Shown one piece after another: positions 32,179 to 39,854 of a stretch of 47,705 nucleotides of DNA. The number at the start of each line of letters is the position of its first letter. The first letter of the stretch is position 1. The stretch is from JBFMFB01 sp040752115 (GTDB lineage Bacteria > Pseudomonadota > Gammaproteobacteria > Burkholderiales > Sulfuricellaceae). A program made the translations under genes and the position numbers. Location: positions 1-47,705 of the forward strand of contig JBFMFB010000019.1 in assembly GCA_040752115.1 (NCBI GenBank). The letters run 5' to 3'. The notes under the pieces were generated by a model. The model had not been told where the DNA came from and did no database searches. It worked only from the letters and a program-made list of their open reading frames with translations.

Positions 32179-33627
32179 ATGATCAACGCCAGTCTCAAAG
32201 AACTTTCCGCCCTGTTGGCCGCGAAGAAGATTTCCAGCGTCGAGCTGACCGGCGAGTTCCTGCGCCGCGTCCGCGAGCTCAACCCGATCTACAACGCCTT
32301 CGTCACGGTGGACGAGGGAAAAAGCCTGGCGCAGGCCAGGCGCGCCGACGAGATGATCGCTGCCGGCGGCGGGCCGCTGACCGGCATTCCCGTGGCGCAG
32401 AAGGACATCTTTTGCGCCGAGGGTTGGCGCACCACCTGCGGCTCGAAGATGCTATCCAACTTTGTCGCGCCCTACGATGCCCATGTGATCGAGCGTTTCA
32501 ACGCGGCCGGCGCGGTGAACCTGGGCAAGACCAACATGGACGAGTTCGCCATGGGGTCGTCCAACGAGACTTCTTATTACGGCACGGTGAAGAATCCCTG
32601 GAACGCGGACACCGTGCCGGGCGGCAGCTCCGGCGGCTCGGCGGCGGCGGTGGCGGCGCGGCTGTGCCCGGCGGCGACTGGCACCGACACCGGCGGTTCG
32701 ATCCGCCAGCCGGCCGCGCTGACCGGCATTTCCGGCATCAAGCCGACCTATGGCGTGGTGTCGCGCTACGGCATGATCGCTTTCGCTTCCTCGCTCGACC
32801 AGGGTGGGCCGATGGCCAAATCGGCCGAAGACCTGGCGCTGCTGCTGAACGCCATGGCCGGCTTCGATGCCCGCGATTCCACCAGCCTGCAGCGCGAGAC
32901 CGAAGACTATGGCCGCGATCTCGACCGGCCGCTCGACGGATTGAAAATCGGCTTGCCGAAGGAGTATTTCGCGCAAGGCTTGAGCAACGACGTGGCGCAA
33001 GCGGTGGAGGCGGCGATCGCCGAATACCGCAAGCTCGGCGCCGAAACGGTGGAAATCAGCCTGCCGAACACCCGCCTGTCCATCCCGGTTTACTACGTGC
33101 TGGCGCCGGCGGAGGCTTCCAGCAACCTGGCGCGCTACGACGGCGTGCGCTACGGCTACCGCGCGCCGGAATACGACGACCTGCTCGATATGTACCAGAA
33201 GACCCGCGCCCAGGGCTTCGGCGCGGAGGTCAAGCGCCGCATCATGATCGGCACCTATGTGCTGTCCGCCGGCTACTACGACGCCTATTACCTCAAGGCG
33301 CAGAAGCTGCGCCGCCTGATCGCGCAGGATTTCGCCGAAGCCTTCGGGCAGTGCGACGTCATCATGGGCCCGACCTCGCCTACCACCGCCTTCAAGCTGG
33401 GCGAAAAGAGCGACGACCCGGTTTCGATGTACCTGTCCGACATCTACACCATCGCGGTGAACCTCGCCGGCCTGCCGGGAATGTCCATTCCTTGCGGCTT
33501 TGGGAAGGACAGCCTGCCGGTGGGCCTGCAGATCGTCGGCAACTATTTTGCCGAGGCGAAGATGCTCAACATTGCGCATCAGTATCAGCTGGCGACGGAT
33601 TGGCATTTGCGGATGCCTGTGGAGTGA
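32179..33627 (+). CDS. gatA: Aspartyl/glutamyl-tRNA amidotransferase subunit A
   Basis: 482 residues of the amidase-signature family. It releases ammonia from glutamine for tRNA-dependent amidation. The Ser-cisSer-Lys triad is K75 (PVAQKDIF), S150 (PGGSSGG) and S174 (TDTGGSIRQPA). Full length. Both flanks are heptamer hairpin elements (H and I). The ATG has no visible Shine-Dalgarno, so translation may depend on coupling to gatC or on the hairpin structure. The stop TGA is nucleotides 2-4 of the first GTGAGGC unit of element I. Confidence 0.97.
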   Translation: MINASLKELSALLAAKKISSVELTGEFLRRVRELNPIYNAFVTVDEGKSLAQARRADEMIAAGGGPLTGIPVAQKDIFCAEGWRTTCGSKMLSNFVAPYDAHVIERFNAAGAVNLGKTNMDEFAMGSSNETSYYGTVKNPWNADTVPGGSSGGSAAAVAARLCPAATGTDTGGSIRQPAALTGISGIKPTYGVVSRYGMIAFASSLDQGGPMAKSAEDLALLLNAMAGFDARDSTSLQRETEDYGRDLDRPLDGLKIGLPKEYFAQGLSNDVAQAVEAAIAEYRKLGAETVEISLPNTRLSIPVYYVLAPAEASSNLARYDGVRYGYRAPEYDDLLDMYQKTRAQGFGAEVKRRIMIGTYVLSAGYYDAYYLKAQKLRRLIAQDFAEAFGQCDVIMGPTSPTTAFKLGEKSDDPVSMYLSDIYTIAVNLAGLPGMSIPCGFGKDSLPVGLQIVGNYFAEAKMLNIAHQYQLATDWHLRMPVE

Positions 33628-33699
33628 GGCGCAAGGTGTGAGGCGTGAGGCGGGGAGCTTCGCGCAATCACGCCTATCCCCTCACGCCTAACCCCTCAC
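33624..33699 (+). repeat. Heptamer-arm hairpin element I (GTGAGGC units) between gatA and gatB
   Basis: Left arm: GTGAGGC (33624-33630, containing the gatA stop TGA), GCAAGGT, GTGAGGC, GTGAGGC. Right arm, minus strand: GTGAGGG (33693-33699), GTTAGGC, GTGAGGG, GATAGGC, all in 7-nt phase. The best exact stem is AGGCGTGAGG (33641-33650) with 33680-33689. gatB follows 11 nt later and retains a GAGGAAC ribosome site. Confidence 0.85.
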
Positions 33700-33710
33700 G
33701 AGGAACGAAC

Positions 33711-35144
33711 ATGCAATGGGAAGTCGTCATCGGGCTGGAAGTCCATGCCCAGCTGAATACCCGCTCCAAGATCTTCTCCGGCGCGTCCACCGCTTACGGG
33801 GCAGCGCCCAACACCCAGGCCTGCGCAGTGGATATCGCGCTGCCGGGAGTGCTGCCGGTAATGAACAGGGCCGCGGTGGAAAAGGCGGTGAAGTTCGGCC
33901 TTGCCGTCGGCGCGGCCATCGGCCGGCGCTCGGTGTTCGCGCGCAAGAATTATTTCTACCCCGACCTGCCCAAGGGTTACCAGATCAGCCAGTACGAGCT
34001 GCCGATCGTGGCCGGCGGGCAACTGACGATCAAGGTCGGCGATAGCGAAAAAACCATCCGCATCACCCGCGCCCATCTGGAGGAGGATGCCGGCAAGTCG
34101 CTGCACGAAGACTTCCACGGCATGACCGGGATCGACCTCAATCGCGCCGGCACCCCCTTGCTGGAAATCGTATCCGAGCCGGATATCCGCAGCAGTGCGG
34201 AGGCGGTCGCTTACGCCAGGACGCTGCATTCCCTGGTGCGCTGGATCGACATCTGCGACGGCAACATGCAGGAAGGCTCGTTCCGCTGCGACGCCAACGT
34301 CTCGGTGCGGCCGCTCGGCGCGGACAAGCTCGGCACTCGCTGCGAGATCAAGAATCTCAATTCGTTCAAATTCCTGGAAAAGGCGATCGACTTCGAAGTC
34401 CGGCGCCAGATCGAAATCATCGAGGACGGCGGCAGGATCGTCCAGGAAACCCGGCTGTACGACCCGGATCGGGACGAAACCCGCTCCATGCGCTCCAAGG
34501 AGGAGGCGAACGACTACCGCTATTTCCCCGATCCCGACCTGTTGCCGCTGGAGGTGACCGAGGAGTTCATCGAACAGACGCGCGCCGCGCTGCCCGAACT
34601 GCCCGTGGCCATGCGCCAGCGCTTCGTGCAGGAATACGGCCTGCCCGCCTACGATGCCGGGGTGCTCACCGCCTCGCGCGAAACGGCGGCCTATTTCGAA
34701 GAGGCGGCCAGGGAACTGGGCGGAGAGGCGAAGCTGGTCGCCAACTGGGTGATGGGCGACCTGTCCGCCACGCTCAACCGGGAAGGGCTGGAGATCGGCC
34801 AGAGCCGCATTTCCAGCGCCCAGCTTGCGGGTCTGCTGAAGCGCATCAAGGACAACACCATCTCCGGCAAGATCGCCAAGGAAGTGTTCGCCGCCATGTG
34901 GGCTGGCGAGGGCGATGCCGATGCCGTGATCGAGGCCAGGGGGCTGAAGCAGATCTCCGATGTGGGCGCGATCGAGAAGGCGATCGACGAAATTCTCGCC
35001 GCCAATCCGGCACAGGTGGCCGAATACCGCTCAGGCAAGGAAAAGGTGTTCGGTTTCTTCGTCGGCCAGGCGATGAAGGCCACCAAGGGCAAGGCCAATC
35101 CCGCGCAGGTGAACGAGATACTGAAGAAGAAGCTCGCGGGGTAA
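33711..35144 (+). CDS. gatB: Aspartyl/glutamyl-tRNA amidotransferase subunit B
   Basis: 477 residues. It binds the misacylated tRNA, activates the Glu/Asp carboxylate with ATP and receives ammonia from GatA. EVVIGLEVHAQL at the start, YFYPDLPKGYQISQYELP and GTPLLEIVSEPD are signatures; the C-terminal YqeY-like tail (ISGKIAKEVFAAMWAGE) is complete. ATG 33711 has AGGAAC upstream; upstream in-frame residues come from the repeat and are not favoured. Confidence 0.97.
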   Translation: MQWEVVIGLEVHAQLNTRSKIFSGASTAYGAAPNTQACAVDIALPGVLPVMNRAAVEKAVKFGLAVGAAIGRRSVFARKNYFYPDLPKGYQISQYELPIVAGGQLTIKVGDSEKTIRITRAHLEEDAGKSLHEDFHGMTGIDLNRAGTPLLEIVSEPDIRSSAEAVAYARTLHSLVRWIDICDGNMQEGSFRCDANVSVRPLGADKLGTRCEIKNLNSFKFLEKAIDFEVRRQIEIIEDGGRIVQETRLYDPDRDETRSMRSKEEANDYRYFPDPDLLPLEVTEEFIEQTRAALPELPVAMRQRFVQEYGLPAYDAGVLTASRETAAYFEEAARELGGEAKLVANWVMGDLSATLNREGLEIGQSRISSAQLAGLLKRIKDNTISGKIAKEVFAAMWAGEGDADAVIEARGLKQISDVGAIEKAIDEILAANPAQVAEYRSGKEKVFGFFVGQAMKATKGKANPAQVNEILKKKLAG

Positions 35145-35146
35145 CC

Positions 35147-35156
35147 ACCCCGGGGT
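35147..35156. other. Short palindrome between convergent gatB and DUF4124 genes
   Basis: ACCCCGGGGT is a perfect 10-nt palindrome filling the 12-bp space between the two stop codons. It is too short and lacks T-runs for a convincing terminator. Confidence 0.25.
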
Positions 35157-35774
35157 TTATTTCTTCCCGGAATTTTCCGCGGCCAGTTCGCGGTAGCGCT
35201 TCTTGTCCGCCTCGAACCGGGCTCTGATCGTTTCCGTATCTTTCTGCTTCTGGGAGACGATTTCCGCCAGACGGGCGAGTTCCTGCTCGGCGTTCCGGAT
35301 GTCGGTTTGAATATCCTGGGGCACGGGCTTGTTGCCGCGGGTGAGGGCGTCGGCCTGTTTTTTCAACTGGTCGAGCCGGCCTTGTACCGACTTGATGCGT
35401 TGTTGCGTGCTCTTGATCACCAGATCGGATTGCTGCAGATTGCGGTCGCGCACCAGGTCGATTTCCTTTTCGCTGGTGTAGGTGTCGAGCAGCGACTTGT
35501 CCTTGCGCTTCTGCTCCGCTGCCTGGGCGGCTTCTTCCTTCTTGCGCGCCGCGTCTTCGTCACGCGCCTTGATCTGCTCCGGCGTCAGGGCGGCGCCGGT
35601 CTTCCTGATCACCATGCCCCGTTTGTTCAGCTCGGTGTTGGCCTGGCTGGCATATTGCGGCGGAATGCTATCGCCGTAGTGGGTGACACCCTTTTCGTCC
35701 ACCCATTTGTACATCCCCGCCCAGGCGGGCGGGCTGACAACGGCGGCAAGCAGCAGCAAAGCGAAATGGCGCAT
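35157..35774 (-). CDS. DUF4124 domain-containing secreted protein
   Basis: 205 residues from ATG 35774 (GGAGG upstream). A signal peptide (about 1-19, ending PAWAG) precedes the DUF4124 motif MYKWVDEKGVTHYGDSIPP, then a long charged coiled coil from about 65 to the C-terminus. Such proteins are common periplasmic or envelope proteins in proteobacteria with no established role. It lies 16 nt after pyrE on the same strand and may share its transcript. Function unknown. Confidence 0.85.
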   Translation of the reverse strand: MRHFALLLLAAVVSPPAWAGMYKWVDEKGVTHYGDSIPPQYASQANTELNKRGMVIRKTGAALTPEQIKARDEDAARKKEEAAQAAEQKRKDKSLLDTYTSEKEIDLVRDRNLQQSDLVIKSTQQRIKSVQGRLDQLKKQADALTRGNKPVPQDIQTDIRNAEQELARLAEIVSQKQKDTETIRARFEADKKRYRELAAENSGKK

Positions 35775-35790
35775 GGCGGTTCCTCCCCGG

Positions 35791-36438
35791 TTATGCCGAA
35801 TCGATTCCATACCGGCTCCGGTAGCCGGCTATCGCCTCCAGATTCTGCGCCATTTCCGGCCGGGTTTGCAAATAGCTCAGCAGATCGTCCAGCGTGGCGA
35901 TGCTGATGACCGGCAAGCCGTAACTCTGCTCTACCTCCTGCACCGCCGAAAGTTCGCCTTGGCCGCGCTCCTGGCGGTCGAGCGCAATCGCCACGCCGCA
36001 CGGCGTGGCGCCGTGCGCGCGGATCAGGCCGACTGATTCGCGCACCGAGGTGCCGGCCGAGATCACGTCGTCCACGATCAGCACCCGCCCGCCGAGCGGC
36101 GCGCCGACGATGGTGCCGCCCTCGCCGTGGTCCTTGGCTTCCTTGCGGTTGAAGGCGTACGGCACATTGCGCCCTTCCTCGGCAAGCGCGATGGCGATGC
36201 CGGCGACCAGCGGAATGCCCTTGTAGGCCGGGCCGAACAGCATGTCGAACCCCACGCCGGACGACAGGATGGCTTTGGCGTAAAATTGCGCCAGCCGCCG
36301 CAGGGACTCGCCATCGTTGAACAGCCCGGCATTGAAGAAATAGGGCGACAGCCGCCCGGCCTTGGTCTTGAATTCGCCGAAGCACAGCACTTTGCGCTCG
36401 ATCGCGAAGCGGATGAAATCCTGATGGAAGTTGGACAT
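35791..36438 (-). CDS. pyrE: Orotate phosphoribosyltransferase
   Basis: 215 residues from ATG 36438 (MSNFHQDFIRFAIERKVL). It makes OMP from orotate and PRPP in pyrimidine synthesis. The PRPP-binding loop VLIVDDVISAGTS (119-131), FGPAYKGIPLV (68-78) and RKEAKDHGEGG (98-108) are intact. A frame extends 48 nt upstream into repeat E but homology starts at 36438. No good Shine-Dalgarno is seen. Divergent from xth, with element E between. Confidence 0.95.
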   Translation of the reverse strand: MSNFHQDFIRFAIERKVLCFGEFKTKAGRLSPYFFNAGLFNDGESLRRLAQFYAKAILSSGVGFDMLFGPAYKGIPLVAGIAIALAEEGRNVPYAFNRKEAKDHGEGGTIVGAPLGGRVLIVDDVISAGTSVRESVGLIRAHGATPCGVAIALDRQERGQGELSAVQEVEQSYGLPVISIATLDDLLSYLQTRPEMAQNLEAIAGYRSRYGIDSA

Positions 36439-36460
36439 CTGTTTAGTCAATCCATGGCTC

Positions 36461-36610
36461 ACCACGAATGACACGAATTGGCGCAAATGCTCACGAATGA
36501 TCGAGGCGCCGATGAGGGAACCGGGGCCATGGCGAAGGCGTCACGAGTTCGGCTTGCCGAATTGCCCTTGATTCGGATAATTCGTGGCCATTCGTGCAAA
36601 TTCGTGGTTT
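36461..36610. repeat. Nonamer-arm hairpin element E (CACGAAT units) between pyrE and xth
   Basis: Left arm: CCACGAATG, ACACGAATT and a further CACGAAT at 36492-36498. Right arm (about 36579-36610), minus strand: ACCACGAAT, TTGCACGAAT, GGCCACGAAT. The arms pair imperfectly around a loop of about 80 nt. The unit is the same as in element D, 23.5 kb away. Here it lies between divergent genes, so it is not tied to a stop codon. Confidence 0.75.
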
Positions 36611-36638
36611 AAGCCATTTTTGTTAAAAGGAAAATCGG

Positions 36639-37418
36639 TTGCGCATTATAACATCGAACCTCAACGGCATCCGTTCCGCTGCCCGCAAGGGCTTCTTCGA
36701 ATGGATGGCAGCACAGAACGCCGACGTCATCTGCGTACAGGAACTCAAGGCGCAGGTCACCGACATGACGCTGAAAATGCTGCGTCCGGACGGCTACTAC
36801 GGCTACTTCCACTACGCGGAAAAGAAAGGCTACAGCGGCGTCGGCATCTACGCCAAAAAGCAGCCGGACCAGATCATCGAGGGCCTGGGCATCCCCGACA
36901 TCGACGCGGAGGGCCGCTATTTGCGCGCCGACTGGGGAAAGCTGTCGGTGGTCTCGCTCTACCTGCCGTCGGGTTCGAGCTCCGAGGAACGGCAGGCGGT
37001 GAAGTTCAGCTTCATGGAACGCTTCATGCCGCATCTCAAGGAACTGCGCGCAAGCGGGCGGGAAATCATCCTGTGCGGCGACTGGAACATCGCCCACAAG
37101 GAAATCGACCTCAAGAACTGGCGCGGCAACCAGAAGAACTCCGGCTTCCTGCCCGAAGAGCGCGCCTGGCTCACCCAGGTCTTCGACGAATGCGGCTGGA
37201 CGGACGTCTACCGCCGGCTGCATCCCGACACCACCGGCGAAGCCTACACCTGGTGGAGCAACCGCGGGCAGGCTTGGGCGAAGAACGTCGGCTGGAGAAT
37301 CGACTACCACATCGCTACGCCTGGGGTCGCCGCGCTGGCAAGCGGAGCGGCGATCTACAAGGATCAGCGCTTCTCTGACCACGCCCCGCTCATAATAGAT
37401 TACGATTACGCCGTCTAA
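36639..37418 (+). CDS. xth: Exodeoxyribonuclease III
   Basis: 259 residues starting at TTG 36639, with AAAAGGA upstream and homology from the first residue (RIITSNLNGIRSAARKGF). A Mg-dependent AP endonuclease and 3' exonuclease for base-excision repair. Catalytic motifs: SNLNGIR, the metal glutamate in VQELKAQ, GDWNIAHKEIDL, and the C-terminal SDHAPLIIDY. Full length for the XthA/ExoA family. It is followed by a small foreign-looking patch at 37438. Confidence 0.95.
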   Translation: MRIITSNLNGIRSAARKGFFEWMAAQNADVICVQELKAQVTDMTLKMLRPDGYYGYFHYAEKKGYSGVGIYAKKQPDQIIEGLGIPDIDAEGRYLRADWGKLSVVSLYLPSGSSSEERQAVKFSFMERFMPHLKELRASGREIILCGDWNIAHKEIDLKNWRGNQKNSGFLPEERAWLTQVFDECGWTDVYRRLHPDTTGEAYTWWSNRGQAWAKNVGWRIDYHIATPGVAALASGAAIYKDQRFSDHAPLIIDYDYAV

Positions 37419-37437
37419 ATGAAATAAACCAGCAGCC

Positions 37438-37665
37438 ATGCCACTTTCCTGGAACGAGATCAAAAGCCGCGCCTTTGCCTTCTCCAAGGAGTGGGCCGGG
37501 GCTGATTCCGAAAACGCCCAAGCCAAGCCGTTCTGGATCGAGTTTTTCAACGTTTTCGGCATCTCCAGCAAGCGGGTGGCCTTCCTGTTTGAGCGCTACT
37601 GGCAGCTGGTTTCGCTGCAAGCCGTCCCACCCAAGAAAAGCCGGGGGCAGGCCCAAGCTGGGTAG
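37438..37665 (+). pseudogene. N-terminal remnant of an MmeI-type restriction-modification enzyme
   Basis: 75 residues. The first 50 (LSWNEIKSRAFAFSKEW and FFNVFGISSKRVAF) match the extreme N-terminus of MmeI-like type IIL enzymes, normally 900 or more residues. After the RVA the expected continuation (a TFEHAVKKL-like nuclease domain) is missing and an unrelated tail ends at a stop. So a deletion joined the stub to the following DUF3800 gene, which starts 3 nt after the stop. It may be dead, or kept only as a translated leader for that gene. Confidence 0.75.
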
Positions 37666-37667
37666 CC

Positions 37668-38321
37668 ATGTTCATCTTCCTCGATGAGTCCGGCGATCTC
37701 GGCTTCGATTTCGGCAAGCCCAAGACTTCGCGCTACTTCGTGATCGCCCTGCTGGTGTGCGACGACAAGCTTACCCAGACCGGCATCCGGACGGCGGTTT
37801 CGCGCACGCTCAAGAACAAGCTGAACCAGAAAAAGACCACCAAGCGCATGGTCACCGAACTGAAGGGTTCGCAAACCACTCTGGAGGTCAAGCAGTATTT
37901 TTACCGCCAGATGCCAGATTCAGGCTGGCGCATTTACAGCGTCACCCTCAACAAGGCGCGTGTCGAAGACCATTTGCGGAGCCGCGAGGGCAAGAAGAAG
38001 CTCTACAATTTCCTTGCCCGGTTCCTGCTTGAAAAAGTGAAATTCCCGGAACGTCTCGACCGCGTTCATCTGGTGGTCGACCGCTGCAAGAACCAGGAGG
38101 AAATCAAGGATTTCAATCAGTACGTGGAAAACCAGTTGCAGGCGTTATTGCCCTTGCAGACGCGCTTGCAAATCTTTCACGAGCGTTCTGACGCCAATGC
38201 CGGCTTGCAGGCCGTCGATCTGTTTTGCTGGGGCGTTGCCCGGAAGGACGGGGAAAACGACAGGGAATGGTATAACGTGTTTCGCACCGACATTTGCTTC
38301 GAAACCGTCTACCTGAAATAA
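37668..38321 (+). CDS. DUF3800 domain-containing protein
   Basis: 217 residues. The N-terminal FIFLDESGDLGFDF with the DESG motif (6-9), a middle DRVHLVVDRCKN block and the C-terminal LQAVDLFCWGVARK are the DUF3800 signatures. The family is thought to have an RNase H-like nuclease fold, with the conserved acidic residues as metal ligands, and is often found in variable or defence-associated regions. Biological role unknown. It is tightly coupled to the MmeI stub upstream and may be the surviving part of a defence locus. Confidence 0.88.
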   Translation: MFIFLDESGDLGFDFGKPKTSRYFVIALLVCDDKLTQTGIRTAVSRTLKNKLNQKKTTKRMVTELKGSQTTLEVKQYFYRQMPDSGWRIYSVTLNKARVEDHLRSREGKKKLYNFLARFLLEKVKFPERLDRVHLVVDRCKNQEEIKDFNQYVENQLQALLPLQTRLQIFHERSDANAGLQAVDLFCWGVARKDGENDREWYNVFRTDICFETVYLK

Positions 38322-38456
38322 GGACGGATGGCCCCGGTAGCGCCAGTTCCCCAAGGCTCGTTGCCAACCGATGGAAGGAAGCACCAAGGGCGCGCTACAG
38401 GAATTACCCATCCGAGGTGCGGAAATTAAATAAATTCGCTGCGCTTGTCAACCCTG

Positions 38457-39695
38457 CTATTTTTCCTCAGCGGCGTCCCACGGCGCGACCTTCAGCAGCA
38501 GCGCCATTCCCGGCAGCGCCAGCAGGGTGCACAGCAGGAAGAAATTGAACCAGCCCATTTGCTCCACCAGATAGCCGGTGGCGGAGTTGAACAGGGTGCG
38601 CGGCACGGCTGAGAGGCTGGTGAACAGCGCGAACTGGGTGGCGGTGTAGAGTGGGTGGGTGGCGCGGGCGATGAAGGCGACGAAGGCGGTGGTGCCGAGG
38701 CCGACGCCGAGCGCTTCGAAGCCGATCACCAGTGCCAGCAGCATCAGGTCGTGGCCCGTTTGGGCCAAAAGCGCGAAGCCCAGAATCGAGACTGCCTGCA
38801 CGATGCCGAACAGCCACAGCGCGCGGTTGATGCCGAGCCGGATCATCCACACCCCTCCCAGCAGGCCGCCGATAATGGCCGGCCATAAGCCGGCGTTTTT
38901 GGCGACCAGGCCGATCTCGGATTTGCTGAATCCCATGTCGAGATAGAACGGCGTGGCGAGCGCGGTCGCCATGCTGTCGCCGAGCTTGTAGAAGAAGATG
39001 AACGCCAGGATCAGCGCGGCCTGGCGCCATCCTTCGCGGCCAATGAATTCGCGGAAGGGCTCGACCACGGCCTCGCGCAGCGTGCGCGGCGCGGCTCTGG
39101 CCCGTTCCGGCTCGGCTGCCAGCAGGGTCATGGCGACGCCGGGCAGCATGAACAGGGCGGTAATCAGGAACACGCTGTTCCACGGCAGATGATCCGCCAG
39201 GATCAGCGACAGCGAGCCGGGCACCAGTCCGGCGATGCGGTAGGCGTTGACGTGGATGGCGTTGCCCAGCCCCAGTTCGGCGTCATGCAGGAGCTCGCGG
39301 CGGTAGGCGTCCAGCACGATGTCCTGGGTGGCGGAGAAAAACGCCACCACCGCGGCGAGGTAGGCGATCGTCCACAAATCCAGCTTCGGCTGCAGCCAGC
39401 CGAATACCGGCAGCGAGGCCAGCAGCGCCAGCTGGGTCGCCAGCATCCAGCCGCGCCGGCGGCCGAGCGCTGGCCAGGCAAAGCGGTCGAGCAGCGGCGA
39501 CCACACGAACTTCCAGGTATAGGGCAGCTGGATCAGCGCGAACAGGCCGATGGCTTTCAGATCCACCTGCTCGGAGCGCAGCCAGGCTGGCAGCAGGCTG
39601 AGCAGGATGTAGAGCGGCAGGCCGGAGCTGAAGCCGGTGAAGATGCAGATCAGCATCCTCCTGTTGCAGATGGCTTCTCGGAGCTTGGCGGACAT
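38457..39695 (-). CDS. ampG: AmpG-like muropeptide permease (MFS)
   Basis: 412 residues, about 12 membrane helices. AmpG imports GlcNAc-anhydroMurNAc peptides from the periplasm for cell-wall recycling. The N-terminal MLICIFTGFSSGLPLY and QLPYTWKFVWSPLLDR, and the central DIVLDAYRRELL motif, are typical. Start ATG 39695 has AGGAA upstream. Divergent from the TauE-like gene. No beta-lactamase or AmpD gene is adjacent. Confidence 0.93.
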   Translation of the reverse strand: MSAKLREAICNRRMLICIFTGFSSGLPLYILLSLLPAWLRSEQVDLKAIGLFALIQLPYTWKFVWSPLLDRFAWPALGRRRGWMLATQLALLASLPVFGWLQPKLDLWTIAYLAAVVAFFSATQDIVLDAYRRELLHDAELGLGNAIHVNAYRIAGLVPGSLSLILADHLPWNSVFLITALFMLPGVAMTLLAAEPERARAAPRTLREAVVEPFREFIGREGWRQAALILAFIFFYKLGDSMATALATPFYLDMGFSKSEIGLVAKNAGLWPAIIGGLLGGVWMIRLGINRALWLFGIVQAVSILGFALLAQTGHDLMLLALVIGFEALGVGLGTTAFVAFIARATHPLYTATQFALFTSLSAVPRTLFNSATGYLVEQMGWFNFFLLCTLLALPGMALLLKVAPWDAAEEK

Positions 39696-39815
39696 TTCCT
39701 GGTTCGGGTAATCGGGAAGGCTGCTACCTTACCCGAAAACACGCCCAAGCGACAGCTTCCGCCTTTGAGCGGCCAGCCGGGTGTGTCAAAATCCCGGTTG
39801 TTCAGGAGAACCCTC

Positions 39816-39854
39816 ATGCCCTTTTTCCGCTGTCCCCCCCCATGCTGGAAGTAA
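39816..39854 (+). other. Twelve-codon leader frame with a C8 tract overlapping the TauE-like start
   Basis: ATG 39816 has a near-ideal AGGAG (39804-39808) at 7-nt spacing and encodes MPFFRCPPPCWK, then stops at TAA 39852-39854. It runs through eight consecutive C (39834-39841) directly before ATG 39842 of the membrane protein gene, which has no ribosome site of its own. One extra C would fuse this leader in frame with the downstream protein. Either a coupled leader, a slippage switch or a sequencing/assembly miscount. Confidence 0.6.

Noticed and set aside
36439..36486. Longer PyrE N-terminus from 36486
   Set aside because: These codons are encoded by repeat E and flanking sequence and lack homology; PyrE starts MSNFHQDFIRFA.
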